Assembly: GCF_000298075.1 (NCBI RefSeq)
Contig: NZ_JH815593.1
Span: forward strand, 277,519-341,518
DNA from: Staphylococcus massiliensis CCUG 55927
GTDB taxonomy: Bacteria; Bacillota; Bacilli; Staphylococcales; Staphylococcaceae
Direction: 5' to 3'
Length of the DNA: 64,000 nt
Below the pieces are notes generated by a model. That model was not told the DNA's origin, made no database searches, and worked only from the letters and a program-made list of their open reading frames with translations. Within the stretch, counting starts at the first letter, position 1; each line of letters opens with the position of its first letter. Of this stretch, positions 30,880 through 39,777 are shown piece after piece. The position numbers and the translations under genes are program-made.

Positions 30880-31806
30880 ATGAAATCAAATTCTTCTGTA
30901 AGAGAGATGATTAAGAAAAATCAAAAGGGTAAATCAAACATCAATGATAAGATTATGCCAGTCATCTTAGGTGCTATTGCTACTATTTCAATCCTTACTA
31001 CGATTGGTATTCTAATCACGTTACTCACTGAGACAATTACATTTTTTACACGCATTTCATTCGCCGAATTCTTATTTACGAGCGAGTGGAAACCATTCTC
31101 ATCTGATCCTAAATTTGGTATCTGGGCATTAATTTTAGGTACGCTTAAAATTACAATCATAGCTACGTTAATTGCCGTACCTGTTGGTTTAGGTGTTGCT
31201 ATTTACTTAAGTGAATATGCATCTGATAAAGCAAGAAGAATCATCAAACCAATACTTGAAATCCTTGCTGGTATTCCTACTATCGTATTCGGTTTCTTCG
31301 CTTTAACATTTGTTACACCATTACTTAGAAGTATTATCCCTGGATTAGAAAGCTTCAACGCACTAAGTCCTGGTTTAGTAGTAGGTGTAATGATTATTCC
31401 TATGATTGCAAGTTTAAGTGAGGACGCAATGTCTTCAGTTCCAAATAAAATTCGTGAAGGTGCCTTAGGTTTAGGTGCTACGAAATTAGAAATGATTTTA
31501 AAAGTCGTAATTCCGGCTGCGATTTCAGGTATCATTGCTTCTATCGTTCTTGCGATTTCACGTGCAATCGGTGAAACAATGATTGTATCACTTGCAGCAG
31601 GTAGTGATCCAAGTTCAGACTTCAGTATCTTCAAATCAATCCAAACAATGACTGGTTACATTGTTCAAGTAACTTCAGGTGACGCTGGATTCGGTACTGA
31701 TATCTACTACAGTATTTATGCTGTTGGTTTCACATTATTTATCTTTACGTTAATCATGAACTTAATTTCACAATGGATCACGAAACGATTCAGAGAGGAG
31801 TATTAA
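30880..31806 (+). CDS. pstC: Phosphate ABC transporter, permease PstC
   Basis: Inner-membrane permease of 308 residues with about six helices. The EAA-loop region reads KIREGALGLGATKLEMILKV. The long first hydrophobic segment and the early extracytoplasmic stretch TSEWKPFSSDPKFGI are typical of PstC. GGAG lies before the ATG. It ends 3 bases before pstA. Confidence 0.94.
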   Translation: MKSNSSVREMIKKNQKGKSNINDKIMPVILGAIATISILTTIGILITLLTETITFFTRISFAEFLFTSEWKPFSSDPKFGIWALILGTLKITIIATLIAVPVGLGVAIYLSEYASDKARRIIKPILEILAGIPTIVFGFFALTFVTPLLRSIIPGLESFNALSPGLVVGVMIIPMIASLSEDAMSSVPNKIREGALGLGATKLEMILKVVIPAAISGIIASIVLAISRAIGETMIVSLAAGSDPSSDFSIFKSIQTMTGYIVQVTSGDAGFGTDIYYSIYAVGFTLFIFTLIMNLISQWITKRFREEY

Positions 31807-31809
31807 AAT

Positions 31810-32688
31810 ATGTCTTTAGTCGATCATAAAGCTATAGAAAAAAATCTCTCTGGCAGACAGAAAAAGAATTCGATCTTTAGAGGTATTTTCTTTGCTTGTA
31901 CATTAATCGGTTTAATCGTTTTAGCAATCTTATTAATCGATATTTTACGACAAGGTTTAGGTTCACTAACTGGTGGATTCTTTACAAACTTTTCATCTAC
32001 GACACCTTCAAAAGCAGGTATTAAAGGTGCATTAATCGGTACATTATGGTTAATGATGACATTAATTCCAATCTCTTTAGTACTTGGTGTAGGTACAGCA
32101 ATTTACTTAGAAGAATATGCGAAAGACAACGCATTTACTAAATTTATCAAAGTGAACATTTCTAACTTAGCAAGTGTTCCTTCAATTGTTTACGGTTTAT
32201 TAGGTTTAACAATTTTCGTTACTTTAATGAAAATGGGTAACTCAGTTCTTGCGGCTGCATTAACTTTATCATTATTAATCTTACCTGTAATTATTGTAGC
32301 GAGCCAAGAAGCGATTCGCTCAGTACCACGTTCAGTAAGTGAAGCTTCATATGGCTTAGGTGCCAACAAATGGCAAACAATCAAGAATGTTGTATTACCA
32401 GCGGCTATCCCTGGTATCGTAACAGGTGTTATCTTAGCGATTTCTCGTGCAATTGGTGAAACAGCACCACTTGTAGCACTTGGAATTCCGACAATCTTAC
32501 TTGCGACACCACAAGGTATCTTAAATTCATTCCAAGCGTTACCACTTCAAATCTACAACTGGTCAGCGCTTCCGCAAGAAGAATTCCAACACCTTTCTGC
32601 AGCAGCAATCATTGTTCTACTAGTGTTATTACTTTTATTAAACTCAGTAGCAATCTATATCCGAAACAAATTCTCTAAAAAGTATTAA
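31810..32688 (+). CDS. pstA: Phosphate ABC transporter, permease PstA
   Basis: Second permease subunit, 292 residues with about six membrane helices. The EAA loop is SVSEASYGLGANKWQTIKNV, followed by VLPAAIPGIVTG. Its start follows the pstC stop by 3 bases, with GAGG inside the end of pstC. Confidence 0.94.
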   Translation: MSLVDHKAIEKNLSGRQKKNSIFRGIFFACTLIGLIVLAILLIDILRQGLGSLTGGFFTNFSSTTPSKAGIKGALIGTLWLMMTLIPISLVLGVGTAIYLEEYAKDNAFTKFIKVNISNLASVPSIVYGLLGLTIFVTLMKMGNSVLAAALTLSLLILPVIIVASQEAIRSVPRSVSEASYGLGANKWQTIKNVVLPAAIPGIVTGVILAISRAIGETAPLVALGIPTILLATPQGILNSFQALPLQIYNWSALPQEEFQHLSAAAIIVLLVLLLLLNSVAIYIRNKFSKKY

Positions 32689-32708
32689 TATAAAATGGGG
32701 TTTTTAAT

Positions 32709-33575
32709 ATGAATAAAGTAAAAGATTTAAATACAGAGCAAAACACTGATCAAAAAACATTTGAATCTAACTTAGAAAAAAATGAAGGCAACAAAAAGAA
32801 AATCATCACAGACAAAGATAGAGACGTAGTATTCTCTACTCAAAATTTAGACTTATGGTATGGTGAGAACCATGCATTAAAAAATATCAACTTAGATATT
32901 TTAGAAAATAACGTAACAGCGATTATCGGACCTTCAGGTTGCGGTAAATCAACATACATCAAAGCTTTAAACAGAATGGTAGAATTAGTACCATCAGTTA
33001 AAACTTCAGGTAAAATTTTATATCGTGACCAAAACATCTACGATAAGAAATACTCAACTGAAAAATTAAGAACTGATGTCGGAATGGTATTCCAACAACC
33101 AAACCCATTCCCTAAATCAATTTATGACAACATCACATATGGTCCTAAGATCCACGGTATTAAAGATAAGAAAACGTTAGACGAAATCGTTGAAAAATCT
33201 TTACGTGGCGCAGCAATTTGGGATGAATTAAAAGACCGTTTAGATACAAACGCTTACGGTTTATCAGGTGGTCAACAACAACGTGTTTGTATCGCAAGAT
33301 GTTTAGCGATTGAACCAGATGTTATCTTAATGGACGAACCAACATCTGCACTTGACCCAATTTCAACATTAAAAATCGAAGAACTTGTTCAAGAGTTAAA
33401 ACAAGAATACTCAATTATCATGGTTACACACAACATGCAACAAGCAGCGCGTGTATCTGATAAAACAGCATTCTTCTTACATGGTTATGTGAATGAATAT
33501 AATGATACGGATACTTTATTCTCTAATCCTTCAGATAAAGAAACTGAAGACTACATCTCAGGACGCTTCGGTTAA
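32709..33575 (+). CDS. pstB: Phosphate ABC transporter, ATP-binding protein PstB
   Basis: ATPase of the phosphate importer. Walker [12 protein letters not shown]-loop [10 protein letters not shown], signature LSGGQQQR and Walker B VILMDEP are present. The N-terminal 40 residues before the ABC core are hydrophilic and charged, a common PstB extension. 288 residues. Only one pstB gene is present, whereas Bacillus has two. Confidence 0.95.
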   Translation: MNKVKDLNTEQNTDQKTFESNLEKNEGNKKKIITDKDRDVVFSTQNLDLWYGENHALKNINLDILENNVTAIIGPSGCGKSTYIKALNRMVELVPSVKTSGKILYRDQNIYDKKYSTEKLRTDVGMVFQQPNPFPKSIYDNITYGPKIHGIKDKKTLDEIVEKSLRGAAIWDELKDRLDTNAYGLSGGQQQRVCIARCLAIEPDVILMDEPTSALDPISTLKIEELVQELKQEYSIIMVTHNMQQAARVSDKTAFFLHGYVNEYNDTDTLFSNPSDKETEDYISGRFG

Positions 33576-33578
33576 TAC

Positions 33579-34232
33579 ATGGCAATAATTAGACACACAT
33601 ACGAAAGCCAATTGTTAGAACTTAGAAAAGATATCAGACGATTGGGCCTTCGTATTTTTTCTTTAATACAGCAATCCGTATCTGTATTAAGTGATCAAGA
33701 CATTAACCATGCACGAGCTGTTGTTAAAAAGGATACCGTAATTAATCGTTTAGATCATGACATCAATGAACAAGTCATCATGCTAATTACGAAGCAGCAA
33801 CCAATTGCGACTGACTTACGTTTAATGATTGCTGCGCTTAAAATATCATCAGAATTTGAACGTATCGGTGATAATGCCGCGAATATCGCTCAAATCAGAA
33901 AGCGTGTTAAGTTCACAGATAACTACATTCTGATGCGCCTTGATACAATGGGTAAACTTGCGATGTTAATGCTTAAAGATTTAAACACTGCAGTACGTGA
34001 GGATGATATTACTTTAATTAAAGAAATCATTATTCGCGATGAAGATATTGACGACTTATTTAAAGATATCATCAACACAACGTACTTAATTGATAACGAC
34101 CCATTCGTTGCAGCACAAGCGCATTTAGCAGCGAGATATTTAGAACGTATTGGTGATCACATCGCGAATATCTCAGAACATATCTATTACTACATGACAG
34201 GTGAACGTTACGAATCTTATGATAAAAATTAA
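33579..34232 (+). CDS. phoU: Phosphate transport regulator PhoU
   Basis: Cytoplasmic, all-helical metal-binding protein with two PhoU repeats. It links Pst activity to phosphate signalling. Family motifs are LRLMIAALKISSEFERIGDNA and ARYLERIGDHIANISEH (read in part). 217 residues. It starts 3 bases after the pstB stop. Last gene of the pst operon. Confidence 0.94.
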   Translation: MAIIRHTYESQLLELRKDIRRLGLRIFSLIQQSVSVLSDQDINHARAVVKKDTVINRLDHDINEQVIMLITKQQPIATDLRLMIAALKISSEFERIGDNAANIAQIRKRVKFTDNYILMRLDTMGKLAMLMLKDLNTAVREDDITLIKEIIIRDEDIDDLFKDIINTTYLIDNDPFVAAQAHLAARYLERIGDHIANISEHIYYYMTGERYESYDKN

Positions 34233-34235
34233 CGC

Positions 34236-34264
34236 TTTCAAAATCTCTCGTGAAATGATATGAT
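34236..34264 (+). promoter_or_regulatory. Candidate promoter of rpmG
   Basis: TTTCAA (34236-34241), 17-base spacer, TATGAT (34259-34264) with the extended TGA directly before it. Confidence 0.4.
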
Positions 34265-34302
34265 ATATAGGTCGTATTTTGAAAAATGAGGAGGGGTTTA
34301 TA

Positions 34303-34452
34303 ATGCGTATCAACGTAACGCTAGCATGTACAGAATGTGGAGACAGAAACTACATCTCTACTAAAAACAAAAGAACGAATCCTGAACGTATCGAAATGAA
34401 AAAGTTCTGTGCACGTGATAATAAACACACATTACACCGTGAAACTAAATAA
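34303..34452 (+). CDS. rpmG: 50S ribosomal protein L33
   Basis: Small ribosomal protein of 49 residues, [17 protein letters not shown], ending HTLHRETK. C9 and C12 form the first zinc-ribbon pair. In the second half only C36 remains ([10 protein letters not shown]) and the position of the fourth Cys is Asp, so it looks like the partial or zinc-independent type. GAGGAGGGG lies before the ATG. It is located between the pst operon and the 5-FTHF cyclo-ligase gene, as in Bacillus. Confidence 0.95.
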   Translation: MRINVTLACTECGDRNYISTKNKRTNPERIEMKKFCARDNKHTLHRETK

Positions 34453-34490
34453 TATTGCTTAAATTTCATAGAAACATGAAATAAAAGCCT

Positions 34491-34526
34491 AAAACTTGAA
34501 CTTTGTTTAGCATCGTTCAAGTTTTT
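34491..34526 (+). terminator. rpmG terminator
   Basis: AAAACTTGAAC (34491-34501) pairs perfectly with GTTCAAGTTTT (34515-34525), T tract included. GGACTTTTCA follows at 34537. Confidence 0.85.
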
Positions 34527-34564
34527 TGTATTTAAAGGACTTTTCAAAAATGCGACGTCTATTC

Positions 34565-34593
34565 ATGACATCATATTAGAGAAATTGTATAAT
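34565..34593 (+). promoter_or_regulatory. Promoter of the cyclo-ligase-gluP-glcK operon
   Basis: ATGACA (34565-34570), 17-base spacer, TATAAT (34588-34593), 33 bases before the TTG start. Confidence 0.6.
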
Positions 34594-34625
34594 TAAGGCA
34601 TACTACATAAAAGAGGGTGTTATGA

Positions 34626-35162
34626 TTGGATAAGCGTTTATTGAGAAAAGAAACAATAGCTAAAATGAAAGATTATTCAATTGAAAATAAAAAGTCTTCT
34701 GATCAATATTTAATGAATCAATTATTAAAACATGATAAATTTATAAAAGCGAACCGTATCGGGCTCGTATTATCTATGCCGCATGAGGTGAATACGCATC
34801 CCATCATTGAAAAGGCACTTGCTATGAATAAAGCTGTATTCGTGCCGGAAACAGATTATGACAATAAAGAAATGAACTTTAAACGTATCGAAAGTCTTGA
34901 TCAAATTGGACCTGACGATAAAGGGATTGACCATGTCGTGAGCGATACTGAAATCAGCAACGACTTAGATTTAGTTGTTGTACCAGGCGTTGTCTTTAAT
35001 GAAGAGGGGTACCGTATTGGATATGGTGGCGGATACTTTGATAAGTTTTTAAGTAAACATCAACCTAAAACGTTAAGTTTAATTTATGAATTTCAAATTG
35101 ATGAAATACCAGTAGCGTCACATGATCAACCAGTTGATGAACTGATTGTGGCGAAAACGTAA
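34626..35162 (+). CDS. 5-formyltetrahydrofolate cyclo-ligase
   Basis: ATP-dependent conversion of 5-formyl-THF to 5,10-methenyl-THF in folate metabolism (YqgN family). The C-terminal signature GYGGGYFDKFL and the basic N-terminus KRLLRKETIAKM are typical. 178 residues. The start is TTG with GAGGGTG upstream; the ATG at 34622 is out of frame and closes at once. First gene of an operon running to the MBL-fold gene before comG. Confidence 0.93.
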   Translation: MDKRLLRKETIAKMKDYSIENKKSSDQYLMNQLLKHDKFIKANRIGLVLSMPHEVNTHPIIEKALAMNKAVFVPETDYDNKEMNFKRIESLDQIGPDDKGIDHVVSDTEISNDLDLVVVPGVVFNEEGYRIGYGGGYFDKFLSKHQPKTLSLIYEFQIDEIPVASHDQPVDELIVAKT

Positions 35163-35173
35163 CGGAGGCATTT

Positions 35174-36628
35174 ATGATTAGTGAAAAGTATTACTGGCAG
35201 ACGATTCATCGTTGGATGAAATATTCTAATTATGAAATTGCATTTAAATCAAAGGATCTTAATGAGATTTGGCTAAAACATACGAAGCGCCATGAGATTG
35301 CTATCTTTAAATATGGGTCTAGTACATCTCAAGAAATTCGTTTCGATAAAAGTCGTATCCTTGAACATCCTGATAATATTAATAGATTTCTTGGCTTTAG
35401 GCCAGAAGCTTATAAGTTTTATTATTTCACAGACCGCACGTATGACACGCACGATTTCAATGAATATGACCGTACAAAGATGACGTATCATTTTATTGAA
35501 TCTCAATCTGATTTAGCTTCAATTATGTCGCACCCGATTGCGAAACGCATGGCAAATCGTAAAGATAGTAAATCCGCTTCTTACTATAAGAAACGTGTGC
35601 TCAATGAAAATCCTATCGAACGACACATGAACAAATTTAGTCCAATTACATATGGCCTTATACTACTTAACGTAATCATTTGGGCCTTAATTAATATCTT
35701 ACATCATAACGAGTTTACAGATTTAAAGTTAATTGATTTAGGTGCGTTAGCGCATTTCAATGTCGTTCACGGTGAATGGCACCGTCTGATTACATCGATG
35801 TTCTTACATCTCAACTTTGAACATATATTATTTAACATGTTGAGTTTATTCATATTTGGTAAGTTACTCGAGTCGATTCTCGGTTCATGGCGCATGTTCG
35901 GTGTATACATGTTATCGGGGATTATTGGTAATTTAGTTACGCTCGCATTTAGCCCAGATACGTTCTCGTTAGGGGCTAGTGGTGCGATATTCGGCTTAAT
36001 CGGTTCTTTAATCGCGTGCATGATTATTAGCCAGAAATTCGACCAACGTACAATCGGTCAACTTTTATTAGCGCTATTGATTATGGTCGTGATTTCGCTC
36101 TTCATTTCAAACATCAATGTCTTAGCACATATTGGTGGTTTACTAGGTGGTGTACTTGTAACGTTCCTAGGTTATTACTTCTTAAAGGACCGTAAGTTAT
36201 TCTGGATCATCATCGCATGTACGGCATTTGTTGCGTTATTACTTTTAATCAAGATATTTGTGACACAAACCGATAACATCTACAACCGAATTATTCGAGA
36301 ACAGATGTATGAGAATCATTATGATGAAGCGGAGCACATGATTAATCAAACGAAGAAGAAGGATTATGCGGATGATTACACGTATTATTTAAGCGGTTTA
36401 ATTAATGCGACTAAAAATTCGAAAGCAGAAGCAATGGCTGATTGGGAACGCGGTCTTAAAATATTCCCTAAATCAAGTTTACTTCACTTCGAGATGGCGA
36501 TTGCGAACCGCTCACTAGGTGACTTAGATACGGCTAAAGAACACATTAATAAAGCTGTTAAGTACGCGCCTAATGTGAAGAAGTATAAAGATTTAAAGCA
36601 TGAACTTGAGGACGACGATGAAGAATAA
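35174..36628 (+). CDS. gluP: Rhomboid intramembrane protease with TPR domain (GluP/YqgP)
   Basis: Intramembrane serine protease. It has an N-terminal soluble domain (about 1-155), a rhomboid core of six to seven helices (about 160-370) and a C-terminal TPR-like region (about 390-480). The catalytic dyad is visible: S269 in LGASGAIFG and H319 in LAHIGG. HLNFEHILFNM is the conserved loop-1/helix-2 stretch. In Bacillus the enzyme degrades the magnesium transporter MgtE under manganese stress. 484 residues. Confidence 0.93.
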   Translation: MISEKYYWQTIHRWMKYSNYEIAFKSKDLNEIWLKHTKRHEIAIFKYGSSTSQEIRFDKSRILEHPDNINRFLGFRPEAYKFYYFTDRTYDTHDFNEYDRTKMTYHFIESQSDLASIMSHPIAKRMANRKDSKSASYYKKRVLNENPIERHMNKFSPITYGLILLNVIIWALINILHHNEFTDLKLIDLGALAHFNVVHGEWHRLITSMFLHLNFEHILFNMLSLFIFGKLLESILGSWRMFGVYMLSGIIGNLVTLAFSPDTFSLGASGAIFGLIGSLIACMIISQKFDQRTIGQLLLALLIMVVISLFISNINVLAHIGGLLGGVLVTFLGYYFLKDRKLFWIIIACTAFVALLLLIKIFVTQTDNIYNRIIREQMYENHYDEAEHMINQTKKKDYADDYTYYLSGLINATKNSKAEAMADWERGLKIFPKSSLLHFEMAIANRSLGDLDTAKEHINKAVKYAPNVKKYKDLKHELEDDDEE

Positions 36629-36824
36629 TCAGTTAAAAGAATTTTATGATGTATTACAACTTCTCAAACAGTTTGGTTACGTGTCTTATATGAAGAATCC
36701 ACTTGACCATTTAGAACTCATCGAACAAGAAATTCATGAGTTACGAGACTTTCATCTTATTTCCAACCAAACGTTTATAGAAGCTAAATTACTTATCAAT
36801 CAGAGAAGGATGGAACTTAAATGA
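36618..36824 (+). CDS. yqgQ: YqgQ family protein (DUF910)
   Basis: Small helical protein of 68 residues from ATG 36618 (GAGG 6 bases upstream). The family pattern is [17 protein letters not shown] then [11 protein letters not shown]. An in-frame ATG at 36600 is an alternative start. It is always found between gluP and glcK, overlapping both here (11 bases and 4 bases). The function is unknown; the family structure is a helical bundle, possibly nucleic-acid binding. Confidence 0.85.
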   Translation: MKNNQLKEFYDVLQLLKQFGYVSYMKNPLDHLELIEQEIHELRDFHLISNQTFIEAKLLINQRRMELK

Positions 36825-37804
36825 AAAACATTATTTTAGCAGCTGATATTGGAGGTACAACATGTAAATTAGGCATCTTTGATTCAACACTCATCAGACT
36901 AAAGAAATGGTCCATCAAAACCGACATCAAGGACGAAACAGGCGAAAGCTTAATTGAAGATATTTTCAACGCATGGCAAGCATCACTTAAGGATCTCGGC
37001 TTTGAACTCGAAGACGTTTTAGGCATCGGCATTGGCGTACCAGGCCCAGTTAATTTCGAAACAGGTGTCGTTAATGGCGCTGTTAACTTAAATTGGCCGA
37101 ATAAAGTCGATATTCCGAAGCTTCTAAGTAAACATATCGACTGTCCTGTATTTGTTGATAATGATGCGAATGTAGCCGCCCTCGGTGAAAAGCACAAGGG
37201 TGCAGGTAAAGGTGCGCGTGACGTAGCGATGATTACATTAGGCACTGGACTTGGCGGTGGTATGATTGCGAATGATAAACTGGTACATGGGCACAATGGT
37301 TCAGGCGCAGAATTCGGCCACTTTAGAGTTGACCATGACCAACGCTTTCAATGTAATTGTGGTAAATCAGGATGTTTAGAAACCGTAGCTTCAGCGACAG
37401 GTGTTGTTAATCTCGTGAACTTTTACTATCCGAAATTAACGTTTAAATCATCGATATTACATTTAATTAAGGAGAACAAAGTTACCGCTAAATCTGTGTT
37501 CGATGCTGCAAAAGAAGGCGATCAATTCTGTATCTTTATTACAGAGCGTGTCGCAAACCACATCGCATATGCGATCAGTGTTATCAGCGTCATGAGTAAT
37601 CCTAAATTCGTAATTTTAGGTGGCGGTATGTCAGACGCTGGTGACATTCTTATTGAAAATATTAAGACAGAATATCGTCATTTAACATTTAACCCAGCGC
37701 AAGATGGTACTGAAATCGTTCAAGCAGAACTTGGTAACGATGCAGGTATTGAAGGTGCAGCTGGCTTAATCAAAACTTATCTAATCGATACAAAAGGAGC
37801 ATAA
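36821..37804 (+). CDS. glcK: Glucokinase (ROK family)
   Basis: ATP-dependent glucose phosphorylation. The N-terminal ATP-binding motif is [15 protein letters not shown], the catalytic region is [13 protein letters not shown], and the ROK zinc motif is [10 protein letters not shown] near 188. 327 residues. ATG overlaps the yqgQ stop (ATGA). The reading frame opposite it on the minus strand is only a shadow. Confidence 0.95.
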   Translation: MKNIILAADIGGTTCKLGIFDSTLIRLKKWSIKTDIKDETGESLIEDIFNAWQASLKDLGFELEDVLGIGIGVPGPVNFETGVVNGAVNLNWPNKVDIPKLLSKHIDCPVFVDNDANVAALGEKHKGAGKGARDVAMITLGTGLGGGMIANDKLVHGHNGSGAEFGHFRVDHDQRFQCNCGKSGCLETVASATGVVNLVNFYYPKLTFKSSILHLIKENKVTAKSVFDAAKEGDQFCIFITERVANHIAYAISVISVMSNPKFVILGGGMSDAGDILIENIKTEYRHLTFNPAQDGTEIVQAELGNDAGIEGAAGLIKTYLIDTKGA

Positions 37805-37806
37805 TT

Positions 37807-38127
37807 ATGGCAATAGTAGACGTAGTTGTAATTCCTGTAGGTACAGAAGGACCAAGCGTAAGTAAATACATCGCTGAAATCCAAACGAAGCTTGAGTCTT
37901 ATAAAGCAGAAGGTAAAATTGATTATCAATTAACACCAATGAATACGTTAATCGAAGGTGATTTAAAAGATTTACTAGAAGTTGTTCAAGTCATTCACGA
38001 ATTACCTTTCGATAAAGGCTTAGACCGTGTATGTACGAATATTAGAATTGACGATCGTCGCGACAAATCTCGCAAGATGAACGAAAAATTAGACTCTGTA
38101 AACAAACATTTAAAGGGTGATCAATAA
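37807..38127 (+). CDS. MTH1187/YqgV family thiamine-binding protein
   Basis: Small ferredoxin-fold protein of the DUF77 family, 106 residues. The start VDVVVIPVGTEGPSVSKYIAEI is diagnostic (read in part). Family members bind thiamine or a related pyrimidine; the cellular role is unclear. It sits in the glcK operon, as yqgV does in Bacillus. Its TAA stop shares a base with the ATG of the next gene. Confidence 0.85.
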   Translation: MAIVDVVVIPVGTEGPSVSKYIAEIQTKLESYKAEGKIDYQLTPMNTLIEGDLKDLLEVVQVIHELPFDKGLDRVCTNIRIDDRRDKSRKMNEKLDSVNKHLKGDQ

Positions 38128-38750
38128 TGCGTATTTCACATCTACCACTAGGTATGGTTGAAACAAATTGTTACTTCATTGAGAATGATAACAGTTTAAT
38201 CATTGTCGACCCAGGTGCTGACTCAGGTCGAATCTTTGATCAAGTGAACAAGATTAATAAACCTGTTAAAGCGGTACTCCTAACGCACGCACACTTCGAC
38301 CACATCGGTGCACTTGATGACGTTATCGAGAAATATGACGTGCCCGTTTATATGCATCAAGAAGAAGAAAGCTTCCTAACAGACCCTGATAAGAACGGCT
38401 CAGGCAAGTTCGCAGAGTATGGTTTACCTCTTGTGAAAAGCACTGCCAAGCCTCAATTTCTTAATGAAGGCAAAGCAGAAGTTGAAGGATTTAAATTTAA
38501 TGTATTGCATACGCCAGGTCATTCACCAGGTAGTTTAACGTATGTATTTGATGAATTCGCTGTTGTAGGCGATACATTATTCAATAGTGGTATCGGACGT
38601 ACGGATTTATACAAAGGTGATTATGAAACGCTTGTTGATTCCATCAAAGATAAAATCTTTGAACTTGAACAAGATTTACCTTTATATCCTGGTCATGGGC
38701 CATATACAACAGTGGAAGACGAAGAACTCAATCCATATTTAAATGGCTAA
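38127..38750 (+). CDS. MBL-fold metallohydrolase (YqgX, glyoxalase II-like)
   Basis: Metallo-beta-lactamase-fold hydrolase, 207 residues. The metal motif THAHFDHIG is near 57, further histidines lie in HTPGHSPGS near 135, and the C-terminal YPGHGP is present. Resembles hydroxyacylglutathione-hydrolase-like proteins; in bacteria using bacillithiol, S-lactoyl-bacillithiol would be the likely substrate, but that is inference. It overlaps the previous gene by one base and lies immediately upstream of the comG operon. Confidence 0.88.
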   Translation: MRISHLPLGMVETNCYFIENDNSLIIVDPGADSGRIFDQVNKINKPVKAVLLTHAHFDHIGALDDVIEKYDVPVYMHQEEESFLTDPDKNGSGKFAEYGLPLVKSTAKPQFLNEGKAEVEGFKFNVLHTPGHSPGSLTYVFDEFAVVGDTLFNSGIGRTDLYKGDYETLVDSIKDKIFELEQDLPLYPGHGPYTTVEDEELNPYLNG

Positions 38751-38767
38751 AATTAAAAGTAATTTAG

Positions 38768-38807
38768 ACACCTCCTACGTTTAATTATATGTAGGAGGTG
38801 TTTTTTT
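38768..38807 (+). promoter_or_regulatory. Terminator-like hairpin that contains the comGA Shine-Dalgarno
   Basis: ACACCTCCTAC (38768-38778) pairs perfectly with GTAGGAGGTGT (38791-38801), and seven T (38801-38807) follow. The comGA Shine-Dalgarno GGAGGTG (38794-38800) is the 3' arm, and the T tract runs into the TTG start codon at 38806. The hairpin can end transcripts from the glcK operon and, on any transcript that passes it, hide the ribosome binding site. Confidence 0.85.
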
Positions 38808-39777
38808 GAAGTTATTATTTAAAGGTATTATTCAACAAGCCATTTTAAAGCAAACGTCTGATATACACTTTATACCGTTTCGAGATGAGGTCGTCATTAA
38901 GTTTAGGATAGGAGATGAGTTAGAGGAGTTTGAACGCGTAAAGTTCGATACTTACAATAAGTTGTTAACGTACATGAAATACGAAGCAGGTTTAGATGTA
39001 TCGACAAAGCATAAAGCTCAAAGTGGGCGTTACGTCTTTAAGCAAGATATCGTATATTTCCTAAGGATTTCTACATTGCCATTAAGTTTGGGGATTGAAA
39101 GTTGTGTCATTCGGATTACGCCTCAATACTTTCAAGATGAGAAGCGGTACCACTCACATCAGCCCTTATTAAAGCTCATGCATAAGAAGCAAGGTTTAAT
39201 TTTATTTAGTGGACCAACAGGCGCTGGTAAAAGTACGCTGATGTATCAAATGGTGAAATATGCCTTAAATCATCTAAACCGCAACATTATTACCATTGAG
39301 GATCCAGTCGAACAACTTATAGAAGGTATAACACAAATCTCGGTTAATGATAAGGCAGAAATCGATTATGAAACATCATTCAAAGCGATACTACGTTGTG
39401 ATCCAGACATCATTTTAATCGGCGAAATCAGAGACCACCATATCGCGAAGAAAGTGATTCAAGCGAGTTTAAGTGGTCACCTAGTGCTATCAACCATTCA
39501 CGCGAATGATTGCCAAGGCGTTTTATTAAGGTTACTCGAAATGGGTGTTACGAAAGAAGAACTTAAACAAGCGATTAACCAAGTAACGAACCAGCGTTTA
39601 ATAACTACCAATGATCATGAACGTCAACTGGTTTATGAAGTAATGGATAAGGAAGCCATTCAATATTTCTTAGCACATGAAGTCTTGCCGTCCTCATTTT
39701 TGAGCATCCAAGACACGCTCGCTAAATTGAACAAAGAAGGTATTATTTGTGAAGACACGTATAACCGCTATCATTAA
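38806..39777 (+). CDS. comGA: Competence ATPase ComGA
   Basis: PulE/VirB11-type ATPase that drives assembly of the competence pseudopilus at the inner face of the membrane. Walker A GPTGAGKST is at residues 136-144. The ASP box-like TIEDPVEQ and the Walker B region DPDIILIGEIRD follow. 323 residues. TTG start, 7 bases after GGAGG. First gene of comGA-GB-GC-GD-GE-GF-GG; its ribosome binding site lies inside a terminator-like hairpin. Confidence 0.95.
   Translation: MKLLFKGIIQQAILKQTSDIHFIPFRDEVVIKFRIGDELEEFERVKFDTYNKLLTYMKYEAGLDVSTKHKAQSGRYVFKQDIVYFLRISTLPLSLGIESCVIRITPQYFQDEKRYHSHQPLLKLMHKKQGLILFSGPTGAGKSTLMYQMVKYALNHLNRNIITIEDPVEQLIEGITQISVNDKAEIDYETSFKAILRCDPDIILIGEIRDHHIAKKVIQASLSGHLVLSTIHANDCQGVLLRLLEMGVTKEELKQAINQVTNQRLITTNDHERQLVYEVMDKEAIQYFLAHEVLPSSFLSIQDTLAKLNKEGIICEDTYNRYH

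Noticed and set aside
36817..37296. Long reading frame on the minus strand inside glcK
   Set aside because: It mirrors the codon pattern of glcK, has no ribosome binding site of its own and no family resemblance. The same holds for frames opposite pstC, nfeD, floA and phoH.
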